64,000 nt of DNA, taken from NCBI RefSeq assembly GCF_026167665.1, contig NZ_CP098740.1, positions 7,322,615-7,386,614 of the forward strand, given 5' to 3'. Of this stretch, positions 17,463 to 25,812 are shown in pieces (the stretch's first letter is position 1; each line of letters begins with the position of its first letter). The DNA comes from Streptomyces drozdowiczii (GTDB lineage: Bacteria > Actinomycetota > Actinomycetes > Streptomycetales > Streptomycetaceae). The notes beneath the pieces are model-generated. The model was not told the DNA's origin. It ran no database searches and saw only the letters and a list, made by a program, of their open reading frames with translations. The position numbers and the translations under genes were made by a program.

Positions 17463-18158
17463 TCAGACTTCGAAAACGACCTTCATGTCGTTGTCGAGCT
17501 CGGTGATCGAGTCCGTGTGCTCGTTCCCGGCCTCGGTGGCGACGGTCGCCGGGACGGCGGGGAGGCCGGCGGCGCGGGCGGCGAGGTGGTGGCGGATCTG
17601 CTCCATGCCGGTGATGACCACCGGCTCCTCGCCGTCGCCGGTCAGCAGCGTGAAGTGGTGCTTGTACTCACTGCGCTCGGCACGGTGGTGAAGGACGACG
17701 CCGGGGGCGAGGTAGAACGTGGCCTCGCCGTCCTCGTAGCCGCGCCACCGGCTCGCGTCGTTCAGGAAGTTGTCGCCGTCGTCGACGCGGTGGGAGGCGT
17801 TGGCGGCTCGGCGCGCGGCGTCTTCCTCGGTCGCGGTGATGACCTGGGCGAGCGCCGCGTCCAGCGTGGCGGCCGGGGCCGGGGCGGACCGGCGGGTGGA
17901 GGGCAGCGGGCTGCGGTCCCGCATGAGGCGGCGCAGCGGGGCGAGGGCGAGTTCGGCGAGTCCGTCGATGGCGACGGCACCGACGACGGCGACCGCTCCG
18001 GCGAGCAGGATGCGGATTCCGTCTGCCCAGGTGGCGGGGGTGAGCTGGTAGCCGAGGTAGGCACCGGCCGCGCCGCCGATCAGCGCGGACGCCATGCTGG
18101 CGCCTTCGATCATCGCGTTGGCGACGGTGGTGGCCGTCTGGCGCAGGGTTGCGGTCAT
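17463..18158 (-). CDS. Membrane protein of the transfer operon (231 aa)
   Basis: The ATG at 18158 is followed by two hydrophobic segments (about 20-37 MASALIGGAAGAYLGYQL and 47-66 ILLAGAVAVVGAVAIDGL). A cytoplasmic tail with acidic patches follows (TATEEDAARRAA, RVDDGDNFLND). Small membrane proteins next to traB in Streptomyces plasmids (Spd proteins) help plasmid spread between mycelial compartments. The context supports such a role, but sequence similarity is not evident. Confidence 0.65.
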   Translation of the reverse strand: MTATLRQTATTVANAMIEGASMASALIGGAAGAYLGYQLTPATWADGIRILLAGAVAVVGAVAIDGLAELALAPLRRLMRDRSPLPSTRRSAPAPAATLDAALAQVITATEEDAARRAANASHRVDDGDNFLNDASRWRGYEDGEATFYLAPGVVLHHRAERSEYKHHFTLLTGDGEEPVVITGMEQIRHHLAARAAGLPAVPATVATEAGNEHTDSITELDNDMKVVFEV

Positions 18159-18252
18159 GATGATGGAGCTCCTCTTCTTCTCGATGCGCTCTGGGAGGGG
18201 GAGGGACTGCTCCGGGGTGGCCGGGCCCGACGCCTGCGGCCGCCCCGGGCGC

Positions 18253-18633
18253 TCAACTGGCCGCGTGGAGCGCGGCGGTGGTACGGACGGTGTCCGCGAG
18301 CAGCACGGTCAGCTCGTGGCCGTGGTCGACGGCGTCCTCCAGGCGCTCGATGAGCTCGCCGGGCAAACCGCGGTTGCGGGCGCCGGCCAGGACGCCCTCG
18401 AGGTAGAGGACGTCGGCGAGGACGCGGCCGCGGACGTCCAGGACGCCGGGCTGCACGGCGAGGACGTCATCGTTCTTCGCGGTCGCCAGGGCCGCGTGGT
18501 TGGTGGCCTCGGTGTACGCGGTCTCGGTCTGCTCGGTGAGCAGTTCGTCGACGGCGGTGTTGTCGGCGTAGGCGCGGCGCCAGCCGAAGCGGGCGGCGCC
18601 GGCCTCCATGAGGGAGCGGCGGGCGAGGGACAC
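18253..18633 (-). CDS. Conserved helical hypothetical protein (126 aa)
   Basis: It starts at a GTG (18633) with GGAGG upstream. It is almost entirely helical and acidic, with leucine spacing suited to a coiled coil or helical bundle (LYLEGVLAGARNRGLPGELI). It has no cysteines and no membrane segment. It lies between two membrane or hypothetical genes of the operon. Confidence 0.6.
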   Translation of the reverse strand: MSLARRSLMEAGAARFGWRRAYADNTAVDELLTEQTETAYTEATNHAALATAKNDDVLAVQPGVLDVRGRVLADVLYLEGVLAGARNRGLPGELIERLEDAVDHGHELTVLLADTVRTTAALHAAS

Positions 18634-18742
18634 GGTGACCTCCGGGGGAGGGCCGGTCGTCCGGTCTCGGCTGACCGGGCGGACACCGCGTCGTCCCCGG
18701 CCGCCGTCGTACGGGCGGGCGGGGACGCGCGGAGAGCGCCGG

Positions 18743-19318
18743 TCAGTTCTCCGGGAGGCGGCGGGCGTAGTAGGAGACGTAGTCGCTGTACTGGCTGCGC
18801 TCGACGCGCATGATCTCCGGCTCGTCGACGACCAGCTGGTTGAGCACGGCCACGATCCAGTCGTTGGTGCGCTGGAGGGTGAGGCGGATCAGGTCCAGGT
18901 CGGACACCCACACCTGCGTGTCCTCGTCCCGGCGGCGGGACCTGCGGACCCAGGTGTGCAGCTGCTCGCGGACGGTGTCGTCGTCCGGGCGGGCAGGGAT
19001 GTCGCGGGGAAGCGCCCGGCAGGTCGTGGCGTGCTCGTTGGCCACCGTCGCGGCGTCGGCGAGGCCGTAGCGCGTGCTGTAGGTGCGCTTTCCGTCCTTC
19101 GCGGTGGCGTAGTGGCAGCCGAGGCAGGCGACGGAGTAGTAGGTGCCGTGCGGGCCGTCGTCGGTGGTGTAGACGAGGACGACCGCGTGCGCCTGGTTGT
19201 AGTAGCGCTGGGCGATGGTGACGCCCTCGGGCTTCCAGGTCTCGCCGATCTCGGGCCACGGCTCAGGGGCCGGCGCTTCGACGGGCTCGGGGCGGCGGGC
19301 GAACGGGGTGAGGGACAT
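18743..19318 (-). CDS. Conserved hypothetical protein with CxxC-type motif (191 aa)
   Basis: The ATG at 19318 follows the upstream stop after two bases. CLGCHYATAKDGKRTYSTRY followed by ANEHATTCRALP gives a C-x2-C ... H-x3-C pattern typical of a small zinc site. The C-terminal half is helical (LIRLTLQRTNDWIVAVLNQL). This fits the zinc-binding DNA- or RNA-interacting small proteins common in these operons; no specific function can be named. Confidence 0.6.
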   Translation of the reverse strand: MSLTPFARRPEPVEAPAPEPWPEIGETWKPEGVTIAQRYYNQAHAVVLVYTTDDGPHGTYYSVACLGCHYATAKDGKRTYSTRYGLADAATVANEHATTCRALPRDIPARPDDDTVREQLHTWVRRSRRRDEDTQVWVSDLDLIRLTLQRTNDWIVAVLNQLVVDEPEIMRVERSQYSDYVSYYARRLPEN

Positions 19319-19320
19319 GG

Positions 19321-19452
19321 TTACTTCTCCTTCTGGTCGGCCTGGGCGTGGATGCGGGCGGCGGTGCGGCGGGCGGCGGCGATCACGAAGGGGATGGCGA
19401 GCGCGCCAGCGAGGCTGGCGTAGCTGATGACGAAGCTGGCGGCGGTGCTCAC
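19321..19452 (-). CDS. Very small single-TM membrane peptide (43 aa)
   Basis: A GTG at 19452 overlaps the stop of the PycTM-like gene (GTGA). The peptide is one hydrophobic helix (FVISYASLAGALAIPFVIAA) followed by a basic tail (RRTAARIHAQADQKEK), and its stop is two bases before the next ATG. Coupling on both sides indicates a real gene. It may be a Spd-type spread protein or a membrane partner of the preceding protein. Confidence 0.6.
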   Translation of the reverse strand: MSTAASFVISYASLAGALAIPFVIAAARRTAARIHAQADQKEK

Positions 19453-19931
19453 ACCAGCGCCCCGATCGCGGCGGCGGTCAGCAGGGCGAGCGCGGCGAGG
19501 ATGACGTCGACCGCGAGGGCCAGGCGCCGGAACTTGCGGACCGCGAGGGTCGACAGCGCCTTGATGCGGGCGGGGCGGTGGTCCTGGTCCATTGCCTCCT
19601 GGAGCTCGTTCTCCTCCAGGTGCGCCCACTGCGGGAAGGTGCCCGGGGCGGGGCGGCCGGGCACGGTCAGGCAGGGCCGGACGACCAGGAGGAGTAAGAC
19701 CGCCGCGGCGGCGAGGGTGAGGACGGCCAGGGCGCCGACGGCCTTCGTGAAGACGGGCAGGTCCTTGTCGGCGACGCTGGCCAGACCCGCGAGGACCGCG
19801 CCGTCGAAGGCGAGCAGCAGGCTGGCCTTGCTGTCAGTGCGGGCGATCTCACCGGTGACGGTGGCGCAGGCGGCGTCCAGGTTCCGGTCGCCGGTGATGG
19901 TGAGGGGGTGGTGGTCATGTGCGACTCCCAT
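19449..19931 (-). CDS. PycTM-like (Pycsar effector-type) two-TM membrane protein
   Basis: A protein of 160 residues. EIARTDSKASLLLAFDGAVL, a hydrophobic hairpin (about 43-83), a linker with PQWAHLEENELQEAMDQDH, RIKALSTLAVRKFR and a C-terminal hydrophobic segment match the PycTM family. In Pycsar anti-phage systems that family is the membrane-disrupting effector activated by cyclic pyrimidine nucleotides. No pyrimidine cyclase is adjacent; the only nucleotide cyclase-like gene in the window is the GGDEF gene 5 kb away. Members inside Streptomyces transfer operons may instead have become plasmid-spread proteins. The family call is from recall of its sequence pattern. Confidence 0.7.
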   Translation of the reverse strand: MGVAHDHHPLTITGDRNLDAACATVTGEIARTDSKASLLLAFDGAVLAGLASVADKDLPVFTKAVGALAVLTLAAAAVLLLLVVRPCLTVPGRPAPGTFPQWAHLEENELQEAMDQDHRPARIKALSTLAVRKFRRLALAVDVILAALALLTAAAIGALV

Positions 19932-20006
19932 CCGGGCCGGGCTGTCCGGCTCCCCGTCACCACCCGGCCCGCGGGTGCGGGGTGGGTGGATCAGGCAGCC
20001 GTCAGG

Positions 20007-20603
20007 TCAGCGAGCCGGGTGGTTGTGGTTGTGCAGGTGGATCAGCGGGCGCAGGGACAGGCCGCGCAGGGCGAAGAGGCTGCCGATCGTCCAGGCCAGG
20101 ACCGTGAGGGCGGCGGCGACGGGGCGGCCGGCTGCGGGGGCGGCGTCCCAGACCATGAACACCGAGCAGGCGCCGTGTGCCGTCCAGGTCAGCCGGGCGC
20201 CGACGGCGCCGGTGAACCAGGACAGGGCCAGGGAGACGATGCCGACGCCCTGCCAGATGACGAACGCGCTGGTCGCCGTCAGGGGCAGACCGACCGTGTG
20301 CGCGCTCAGGTAGGCGTGGACGGGGTCGGCGACGGTGGCGGTCCACTGCGAGGCCCACGCCCAGTCCTGGTGGTGGTACCAGTCGATGCCCTTGGGGATG
20401 CCCCACTTGAGGGTGAGGAGCAGGACGACCAGGCCGACGACGCCGAAGGCGGCGATGACGCCAAGCGGGATGTCGTCGGTGGTCTTGATCGGGCGCGGCC
20501 GGGGCGGGGCCGGCCTGCGGGGCGGCGGGACGCGCTGGCTGTCGTCGATGGTGTCCAGCGGCGGGATGGCGGGGTCGGGCTCGTGCTTGTCGGGCTCGCT
20601 CAC
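20007..20603 (-). CDS. Multi-pass membrane protein (198 aa)
   Basis: The start is put at a GTG (20603) with AAGGAG six bases upstream rather than the GTG at 20618. After a proline-rich cytoplasmic N-terminus come four hydrophobic segments (LGVIAAFGVVGLVVLLLTL, then around AFVIWQGVGIVSLALSWF, WTAHGACSVFMVW and AALTVLAWTIGSLFAL). The C-terminus is His-rich (LIHLHNHNH). It fits the set of integral membrane proteins expected to form the mating or spread apparatus. No family name is assigned. Confidence 0.65.
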   Translation of the reverse strand: MSEPDKHEPDPAIPPLDTIDDSQRVPPPRRPAPPRPRPIKTTDDIPLGVIAAFGVVGLVVLLLTLKWGIPKGIDWYHHQDWAWASQWTATVADPVHAYLSAHTVGLPLTATSAFVIWQGVGIVSLALSWFTGAVGARLTWTAHGACSVFMVWDAAPAAGRPVAAALTVLAWTIGSLFALRGLSLRPLIHLHNHNHPAR

Positions 20604-20740
20604 CGGGGTCTCCTTCACGGTGGTCGACGGCTGCGGGACGAGGTGGTGCGGTACGTGGGCGGGCCGGGCTCACCGACTCCCCTTCACCACCCGCCGACGG
20701 GCGGGTGGATCAGGCAACCGGCAGACGCGGGAAAGGTGGT

Positions 20741-21178
20741 TCAGGCCGCGGCGGCGAGGTGCTCGCCGGGCGGGCGCATGTAGCTGCCGGGCGCGGCCGG
20801 GGTGCCGTCGTAGCACTCCAGGCACGATCCGAGGGTGCGCAGAGGGAGGCAGTGGTAGTACCGCCTCGAACAGGTCGGGCAGGTCTGCCGCTTCGCCATC
20901 GCCTTGTCGAGCGCGAGCTCCTTGGCGAAGGTCATCGGCCGTATCGGCTTGGCCTTCTTGATCTCGTACAGCCATGCCTTGCGCTTGCCGCCCCGGCATT
21001 CGATGACGGCGACCGGGTCCTGGCCGCCGGGCCGTAAGCGCCGCTCCCGCAGCTGGCGCCGGGTGGCGAGGCCCTTGGGGGCCTGCCTCCAGCGGTAGAC
21101 GGGCAGGGCGCCGGTGGGATCGGCGTAGATGTCGACGTCCCGGACGGCCGGCGGGGACGCGGGGTCAGCGGCGGCCAC
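20741..21178 (-). CDS. RRQRL-motif zinc-binding protein (145 aa)
   Basis: The N-terminal third has LATRRQLRERRLRPGGQDP, the basic motif that names this actinobacterial family, followed by VAVIECRGGKRKAWLYEI. The C-terminal part holds a C-x2-C ... C-x2-C zinc ribbon (QTCPTCSRRYYHCL, GSCLECYD). Such proteins are nearly always encoded by conjugative plasmids and integrated elements of Streptomyces. The function is unknown, but nucleic-acid binding is likely. The GTG start overlaps the end of the preceding gene by 14 bases. Confidence 0.75.
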   Translation of the reverse strand: MAAADPASPPAVRDVDIYADPTGALPVYRWRQAPKGLATRRQLRERRLRPGGQDPVAVIECRGGKRKAWLYEIKKAKPIRPMTFAKELALDKAMAKRQTCPTCSRRYYHCLPLRTLGSCLECYDGTPAAPGSYMRPPGEHLAAAA

Positions 21179-21662
21179 GGCCTCGGTTGTGTCCGCGGCC
21201 GGTGTGGACCTGGACCTTGGCGCGGCCGCGGGCCTGGACGTTGATCGAGCGGCCGCTGCCGGGGCCGGTGGCGAACATCTTCAGCAGGACGAAGCCGATC
21301 AGGACGACGCCCGCGATGAGGGCGAGCGCCTTGGCGAGCTCGAGGAGGGCGGCTGCCAGGAAGTACACGCCGACCCCGGCGACTCCGACGACGAACGCGA
21401 CCAAGGCGGCCCTCACCAGGAGCGGGGAGATGTAGGGCTGCGGGGCCGGGGCGGGCGGCGGCATGTAGTACGCGACCGGCTGGCCGCCCGGTCCGGACAT
21501 CATCACGACGCCGTCGAGGCCGGCGGTCGGCGGGTAGACGACCGCGCCCTGGGGGAGCGGGACGACGTACTGCCCGTACTGCGGGGCGGGCGGCTGCCCG
21601 TACTGGGGCGGCAGCGGCGTCGGGTAGTAGGTGGGCTGGGGCTGCTCGCCGTGAGACGGCAT
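21165..21662 (-). CDS. Proline-rich membrane protein (165 aa)
   Basis: Residues 1-75 are Pro/Tyr/Gln-rich (PTYYPTPLPPQYGQPPAPQ), followed by two hydrophobic helices (LLVRAALVAFVVGVAGVGVY and AGVVLIGFVLLKMF) and a short very basic tail (GRGRAKVQVHTGRGHNRGR). The architecture resembles an adaptor with a disordered cytoplasmic arm. The ATG at 21662 follows a GGAGAGG ribosome site. It probably belongs to the spread/transfer membrane complex. Confidence 0.65.
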   Translation of the reverse strand: MPSHGEQPQPTYYPTPLPPQYGQPPAPQYGQYVVPLPQGAVVYPPTAGLDGVVMMSGPGGQPVAYYMPPPAPAPQPYISPLLVRAALVAFVVGVAGVGVYFLAAALLELAKALALIAGVVLIGFVLLKMFATGPGSGRSINVQARGRAKVQVHTGRGHNRGRGRR

Positions 21663-21745
21663 GATGGGTCCTCTCCTCGAAGGGGAGCTCGGGCGGTGTC
21701 ATTTGGCGTGAGATTCGCCCGTGGAGGCTTCGGCCTCTTCACCGG

Positions 21746-21778
21746 CCCCCGAGGTGGCTTCAACATCTCGGGGGCCAG
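21746..21778. terminator. Hairpin between two genes of the transfer operon
   Basis: GGCCCCCGAG and CTCGGGGGCC (10 bp, perfect) enclose a 13-nt loop, without a T tract. It lies in the 140-bp gap between the 60-aa gene and the proline-rich membrane protein gene, so it may act as a partial terminator or an mRNA-stabilising element dividing the operon. Confidence 0.6.
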
Positions 21779-21805
21779 TGGAGCCGTCGAAGCTCGGGTG
21801 TGCGT

Positions 21806-21988
21806 TCAGTCGGTGAGCTGGCGCCACCGCGTGGGCAGCAGCTCGTCCCGGCGCAGCAGGATCGTGGGCGGGTGCTCGGGGCCGGCCTTGGGGAGCAGAG
21901 CGACCGGCTCGTTGCCCAGGTGGGTGAAGTCGAACTCGAAGTCCGTGTCCACGGTGTCCTCTTCCTCTTCGCTGGGCCGGTGGGTCAT
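21806..21988 (-). CDS. Small acidic hypothetical protein (60 aa)
   Basis: The ATG at 21988 overlaps the stop of the DUF2637 gene (ATGA). The peptide is acidic at the N-terminus (EEEEDTVDTDFEFDF) and ends in TILLRRDELLPTRWRQL. It has no membrane segment. Translational coupling to the upstream gene is the main evidence. The short size and charge fit a protein-protein adaptor. Confidence 0.6.
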   Translation of the reverse strand: MTHRPSEEEEDTVDTDFEFDFTHLGNEPVALLPKAGPEHPPTILLRRDELLPTRWRQLTD

Positions 21989-23499
21989 GCCGCACCGGCA
22001 CTCTCGCTGTCGCTGCCGTCGTCCTCGAAGACGTCCAGGGCGTCGGCGATGACCGACTCCTCGAATCCGTCCTCTTCCGCGAGGCGCTTCTTCGCCGCAC
22101 GGACGCGGTCTCCGACCCACGTCTCGCCCTTGCCGTACTGGGTTCCGAGGCGCTCCAGGTCCGGCGCGATGCCGGACAGCGAGCACTTCGCGATGTACCG
22201 CTCGGCTTCGTCACGCTGCTTCTCGCGCACTTCGCGAGGGATCCGGCCGCCGTTTTCCGAGGCGGTCAGGGCGGGCACCGCGCTGAGCGCGACCCCACTT
22301 TCCGAGGGACGACCCGCAGAAATCGAGGCGCGGGCGCCTGCACTTTCCGAGGTTCCGCGAGCCTTGGCGGCGGCCCGCTCCAGGGCGCGCTGCCGCTTCA
22401 GCTTCTCGGCTTCCTCCAGGGCGCGGGCCTCTGCCTCAGCCCTGATCCGCTCAGCCTCAGCGGCGGCTTCGGCTTCCTTGCGCAGCGCCTCCGCCTGGGC
22501 TTCGGCTTCCTTGCGCAGCGCCTCCGCCTGGGCTTCGGCTTCCTTGCGCAGCGCCTCTGCCTGCGCTTCTGCCTTGACGATCTCGGCCTGGCGGGTGGCC
22601 TCACGGTCCCGTTCGGCCTGCTCCCGCTCCCACTCCTCACGGCGGCGGCGGTCCTCGATCTCGGCTTCGGTCTTGCGCCGCGACGCCTCGATTTCTGCGG
22701 ACCGCTCGGTCAGCGCGAGCCGCTCGCGTTCCGCCTCGATTTCTGCGCGGCGGGTACGGTCGGCCGCCTCGATTTCTGCGGCGCGCCGCTCGTTTTCGAG
22801 CCTCGCGATTTCCTCGCGTTCGCGCCGGGCGGCCTCGCGTTCTGCTGCCTCGCGCTTCGCGGCGGCCTCGCGTTCGGCTTCCTCGCGGGCTCGCTTTTCG
22901 GCGGCCTCGCGTTCCGTGGCCTTCGCGGTCTCGAACCTGGCGATGACCGCGTTCAGTTCGCCGCGCCGCCGAGTCGCGTACTTGCGGTAGCCGGTGGCGG
23001 CTTCCGCGAGCAGGATCAGCAGCGCGGGGGCGACGGAGTGGAGCAGGATGCCGCCCGCGTCGGGCTTCTGCGGGATGAAGTGGAAGTGGCCGTCCGGGTA
23101 GAGCGACGTCCAGCAGTTCATCACCCAGGTGGAGAGGCCGGCGGTCCAGCGCAGCAGGAACGGCCAGCCGCCGGGCTTGTAGTCGCCGCCGTGTTCGGCG
23201 AGGACGCCGTCGACGTACAGGACGGTGATCAGGGCGAGGCTGGCCAGCGGGTCCAGCATCCAGGCGATGTACCAGGGGATCTCGTGGGAGATCCCGAACA
23301 GGGTCACATTCACACAAGTGAAGATCAAAGCGCCACCCCCGAGGGTGAGCAGCGCCTTGGTGACCATGGCCAGGACGTCGTCCAGCTTGGCGATGGACTT
23401 GCGGGCCTTGGTGGCGTCGGCCGCGCTGACCGGAGGGGGTGGAGCGGGGGTGTTGGGCGGCCCGGCCTGCTGCGGCCGGGGCACGGTCGGGGCGCTCAT
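21985..23499 (-). CDS. DUF2637 membrane protein with long coiled coil and C-terminal DNA-binding-like domain
   Basis: A protein of about 504 residues from the ATG at 23499. Residues ~45-200 contain four or so hydrophobic segments typical of DUF2637 (LTLGGGALIFTCVNVTLFGI, WMLDPLASLALITVLYV). Then comes a ~200-residue Glu/Arg/Ala-rich coiled coil. Inside it an 11-residue unit, EAEAQAEALRK, is repeated three times through an exact 33-bp tandem DNA repeat. The C-terminus (RYIAKCSLSGIAPDLERLG, GETWVGDRVRAAKKRL) resembles a helix-turn-helix of the type found in Streptomyces Spd/Tra proteins. It is encoded next to the TraB translocase and is a likely partner linking membrane and DNA during transfer. 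Confidence 0.75.
   Translation of the reverse strand: MSAPTVPRPQQAGPPNTPAPPPPVSAADATKARKSIAKLDDVLAMVTKALLTLGGGALIFTCVNVTLFGISHEIPWYIAWMLDPLASLALITVLYVDGVLAEHGGDYKPGGWPFLLRWTAGLSTWVMNCWTSLYPDGHFHFIPQKPDAGGILLHSVAPALLILLAEAATGYRKYATRRRGELNAVIARFETAKATEREAAEKRAREEAEREAAAKREAAEREAARREREEIARLENERRAAEIEAADRTRRAEIEAERERLALTERSAEIEASRRKTEAEIEDRRRREEWEREQAERDREATRQAEIVKAEAQAEALRKEAEAQAEALRKEAEAQAEALRKEAEAAAEAERIRAEAEARALEEAEKLKRQRALERAAAKARGTSESAGARASISAGRPSESGVALSAVPALTASENGGRIPREVREKQRDEAERYIAKCSLSGIAPDLERLGTQYGKGETWVGDRVRAAKKRLAEEDGFEESVIADALDVFEDDGSDSESAGAA
22471..22569. repeat. Three tandem 33-bp repeats in the DUF2637 gene
   Basis: Units begin at 22471, 22504 and 22537; the first two are identical and the third differs at two positions. 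Each encodes 11 residues, i.e. three heptad-like turns of the coiled coil. Copy number could vary by slippage without breaking the frame. Confidence 0.85.
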
Positions 23500-23507
23500 T
23501 CTGACTA

Positions 23508-23646
23508 CCTTCCGTAGTGTGCGGGGGAGTGTGCGGCGCACACTGCACAGGGTGCAAACCGGGATCAATAACCTGTGTGCGAGGCTGCACACTGGAACTT
23601 CCCTAAGGGGAGGGAGGGGCCGCACAGTGCGGTGTGCGCTGTGCGA
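23508..23646. promoter_or_regulatory. Cluster of GTGTGCG inverted/direct repeats between traB-like and DUF2637 genes
   Basis: Repeated GTGTGCG motifs occur in both orientations. A perfect 17-bp palindrome AGTGTGCGGCGCACACT lies at 23528-23544. GTGTGC...GCACAC lies at 23575-23592, and CGCACAG...CTGTGCG at 23621-23645. A further AGTGTGCGG stands at about 23514. The region precedes the DUF2637 start and follows the translocase stop. Candidate roles are a regulator-binding promoter region or a cis-acting transfer locus recognised by the translocase. Confidence 0.55.
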
Positions 23647-23668
23647 CCCCTCCCGAGCGTGGTCACTC

Positions 23669-25812
23669 TCAGTTGCCGTTGTCGAGCGGGGAGCGGATCA
23701 GGTCGTACGATCCGTAGCCCTCCTCGGACTCATCCTTGGCGATGACGCCGTCGTCCAGGAGCTGCTTCTTCAGGCGGTTCCACCAGTCGCGGGCGCCCTT
23801 CTTGTTGACCCGCATCCACAGGTCGTTGAGCTCCTTGGGCTCGAAGCTGTCTTTGCCTTCGCGCACCCATGAATCCAGGCGAGCAAAGATGGCGGCCTTG
23901 GTGTCCTCGGGGGAGAGCTTGTCCTCGTCGGCCACCGCGCCGGGGAGCTGGAAGACCGGGGCGTCGTCGGCCGGCGCCTCGATCTCGGTCTCGACGCTGA
24001 GGTGGTCGTACGCGCCGGGCTCCGGGTCGGCCTCCAGGATCTTGCGCAGCTCCTCGTCCAAGTCCTCGGTCTCCTTCGCGAGCAGATCCGGGTCGATCTC
24101 CACGTCCTCGTCCTCCTCGTACTCGTCGTCGGCGTCGTACTCGGAGGCCGGGTCCGCCGCCGGGGCGGCGGGGCGGCCGGCTGCTGGGGGAAGGCGCCGG
24201 ATCCGTCGGCGTCGCCCTCCAGGAGCGGGGTGGTGTAGAAGGTGCGGTTCGTCCACAGCGCGCCGAACGCCTTCGCGGTCGTGGCGTCCATGGGCGTGCG
24301 TACGTTCATGCCCGCGGTAACGGCGGCCGCCAGGGTGGGGCGGTCGACGTTGTAGGTGCGGGCGACGACGGCCCAGCGGTCTTCGGCGATGCCCATCCCG
24401 GCCGCGTACAGGTAGCCGGGCTTCCTGTTGCCCCAGCCAGGGTGGGCACCGGCCTCGATCGCCTCGGGCGGCAGGACGTACTGGGCCTCCGCTCCGTCGG
24501 TCAGGCCGTACGCCATACCGGCGGGGTGATTGGAGCGCGCCGTGGTGTCCATCTGGTCGTGCGTGGCGCGCTGGATGGAGGAGAGGAACCAGCCGCCGGT
24601 GGAGCGCAGGGTGCGCAGTACCTTGCCGTACGCCTCACCGTCGGCGAAGTCGGCGGCCTCCTCACCGATGATCAGCAGGAAGTTCAGGCCGCACCCTGGC
24701 TTCCACTTGGCCAGACCCTTGGCCGCGAGGTACTCGCCGCGTTCCTTGATCACCGTGTGCATCTGCTTGAAGAACCGGCGTGCGTCCTTCTCGTTGGTGA
24801 TCACCATGTCGGCGGCGTGCCGGACGTGCCCGTAGTCCTGCATGAACTTCGCGCAGTTGATGACGATGACGGACACCTCGGTGCGGGTGGCGGCCTCGGT
24901 CACGATGATGCTGTTGCCGACGGTCTTGCCCGCTCCGTTGGTGCCCTGCGCGACGCAGTGCTCCACGTTGCCGCCCCCTTCGACCTCCTGCGGGTCGGTC
25001 AGGACGCCGGGCAGGTTGAGCTTGAGCGTCTCGCCGTCCTCGTAGACCCCGATGTTGATCGGCACATCGCCGAACCCGGCGCCGAACGCGGACGGACCGG
25101 GCCAGGCGGTCGCCTCCTTGAGGAGGTCGGCGACCTGGACCCGCATGGTGATCAGGGAGGAGTCGTCGTCGTCCACGGTGTGGGTGACCCGTCCCTTGCC
25201 GAGCTTGAGCGCGGAGGTCATGGCGGGGATACGGCGGGCGAACTCGTCCGCCGTCGCCCCGTCCTTCGCCTCGACCTGGGCGACGACCGTGCCCTTGCCG
25301 TTGGACTTGGCCTCCTTCAGCTCGTGCTTGGCCAGGCCGATCTCGGCTTCGAGCTTGGCCCACTTGCCGTCGGCCTTCTCGCCCGAGCCCTTCTTGTACA
25401 ACGCCGACCACAGGTGGTTGGCGATGCACAGACCGGACCCGGCGAGCATCCAGGTGCCCATCGTGGCGCCGGACTCCAGGCCCACCACGGTGCCCAGGGT
25501 GACCCCGGCCGTGGTGGCGACGACGTTGACCTGGTGGAGGTAGCGCACGTCCTTCTCGCGCTTGGCCTTGTGGTCCATGTGGTTGATCAGCTTGGCCAGG
25601 GCCGCCCCGGTGCCGGCCAGACCGAGCGCGGCGAGCGCCAGGGAGGCCGGGGTGGCGGAGAGCAGCACGTGGGCGGTCTCGGCGACGATGCAGCCGCCGA
25701 TGTTGATGCCCCACGGCCCGCCGTAGGCGACCCATGCCTTCCTCGCGGACTCCTGCTCCTCTTCGGTACGGGTGTCGATCTTCTTGGCTCGTGCGGAGAT
25801 ACGGCGTGCCAT
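23669..25812 (-). CDS. traB: FtsK/SpoIIIE-type conjugal DNA translocase (TraB-like), frameshift in C-terminal linker
   Basis: From the ATG at 25812 (TGATG overlap with the upstream stop) there are two or three N-terminal hydrophobic segments. The motor follows, with Walker A GTNGAGKT (291-298) and Walker B LNFLLIIGEEAAD (about 378-389). It closes with STGGWFLSSIQRATHDQMD and ARSNHPAGMAYGL. After AFPQQPAA the frame shifts. One extra C in the CCCC runs near 24165-24175 joins it to an acidic linker (DADDEYEEDEDVEID) and a winged-helix-like end (DSFEPKELNDLWMRVNKKG) stopping at 23669. The repaired length is about 714 residues. TraB proteins of Streptomyces pump double-stranded plasmid DNA into recipients through a hexameric ring and bind clt via a C-terminal winged helix. 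Confidence 0.85.
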
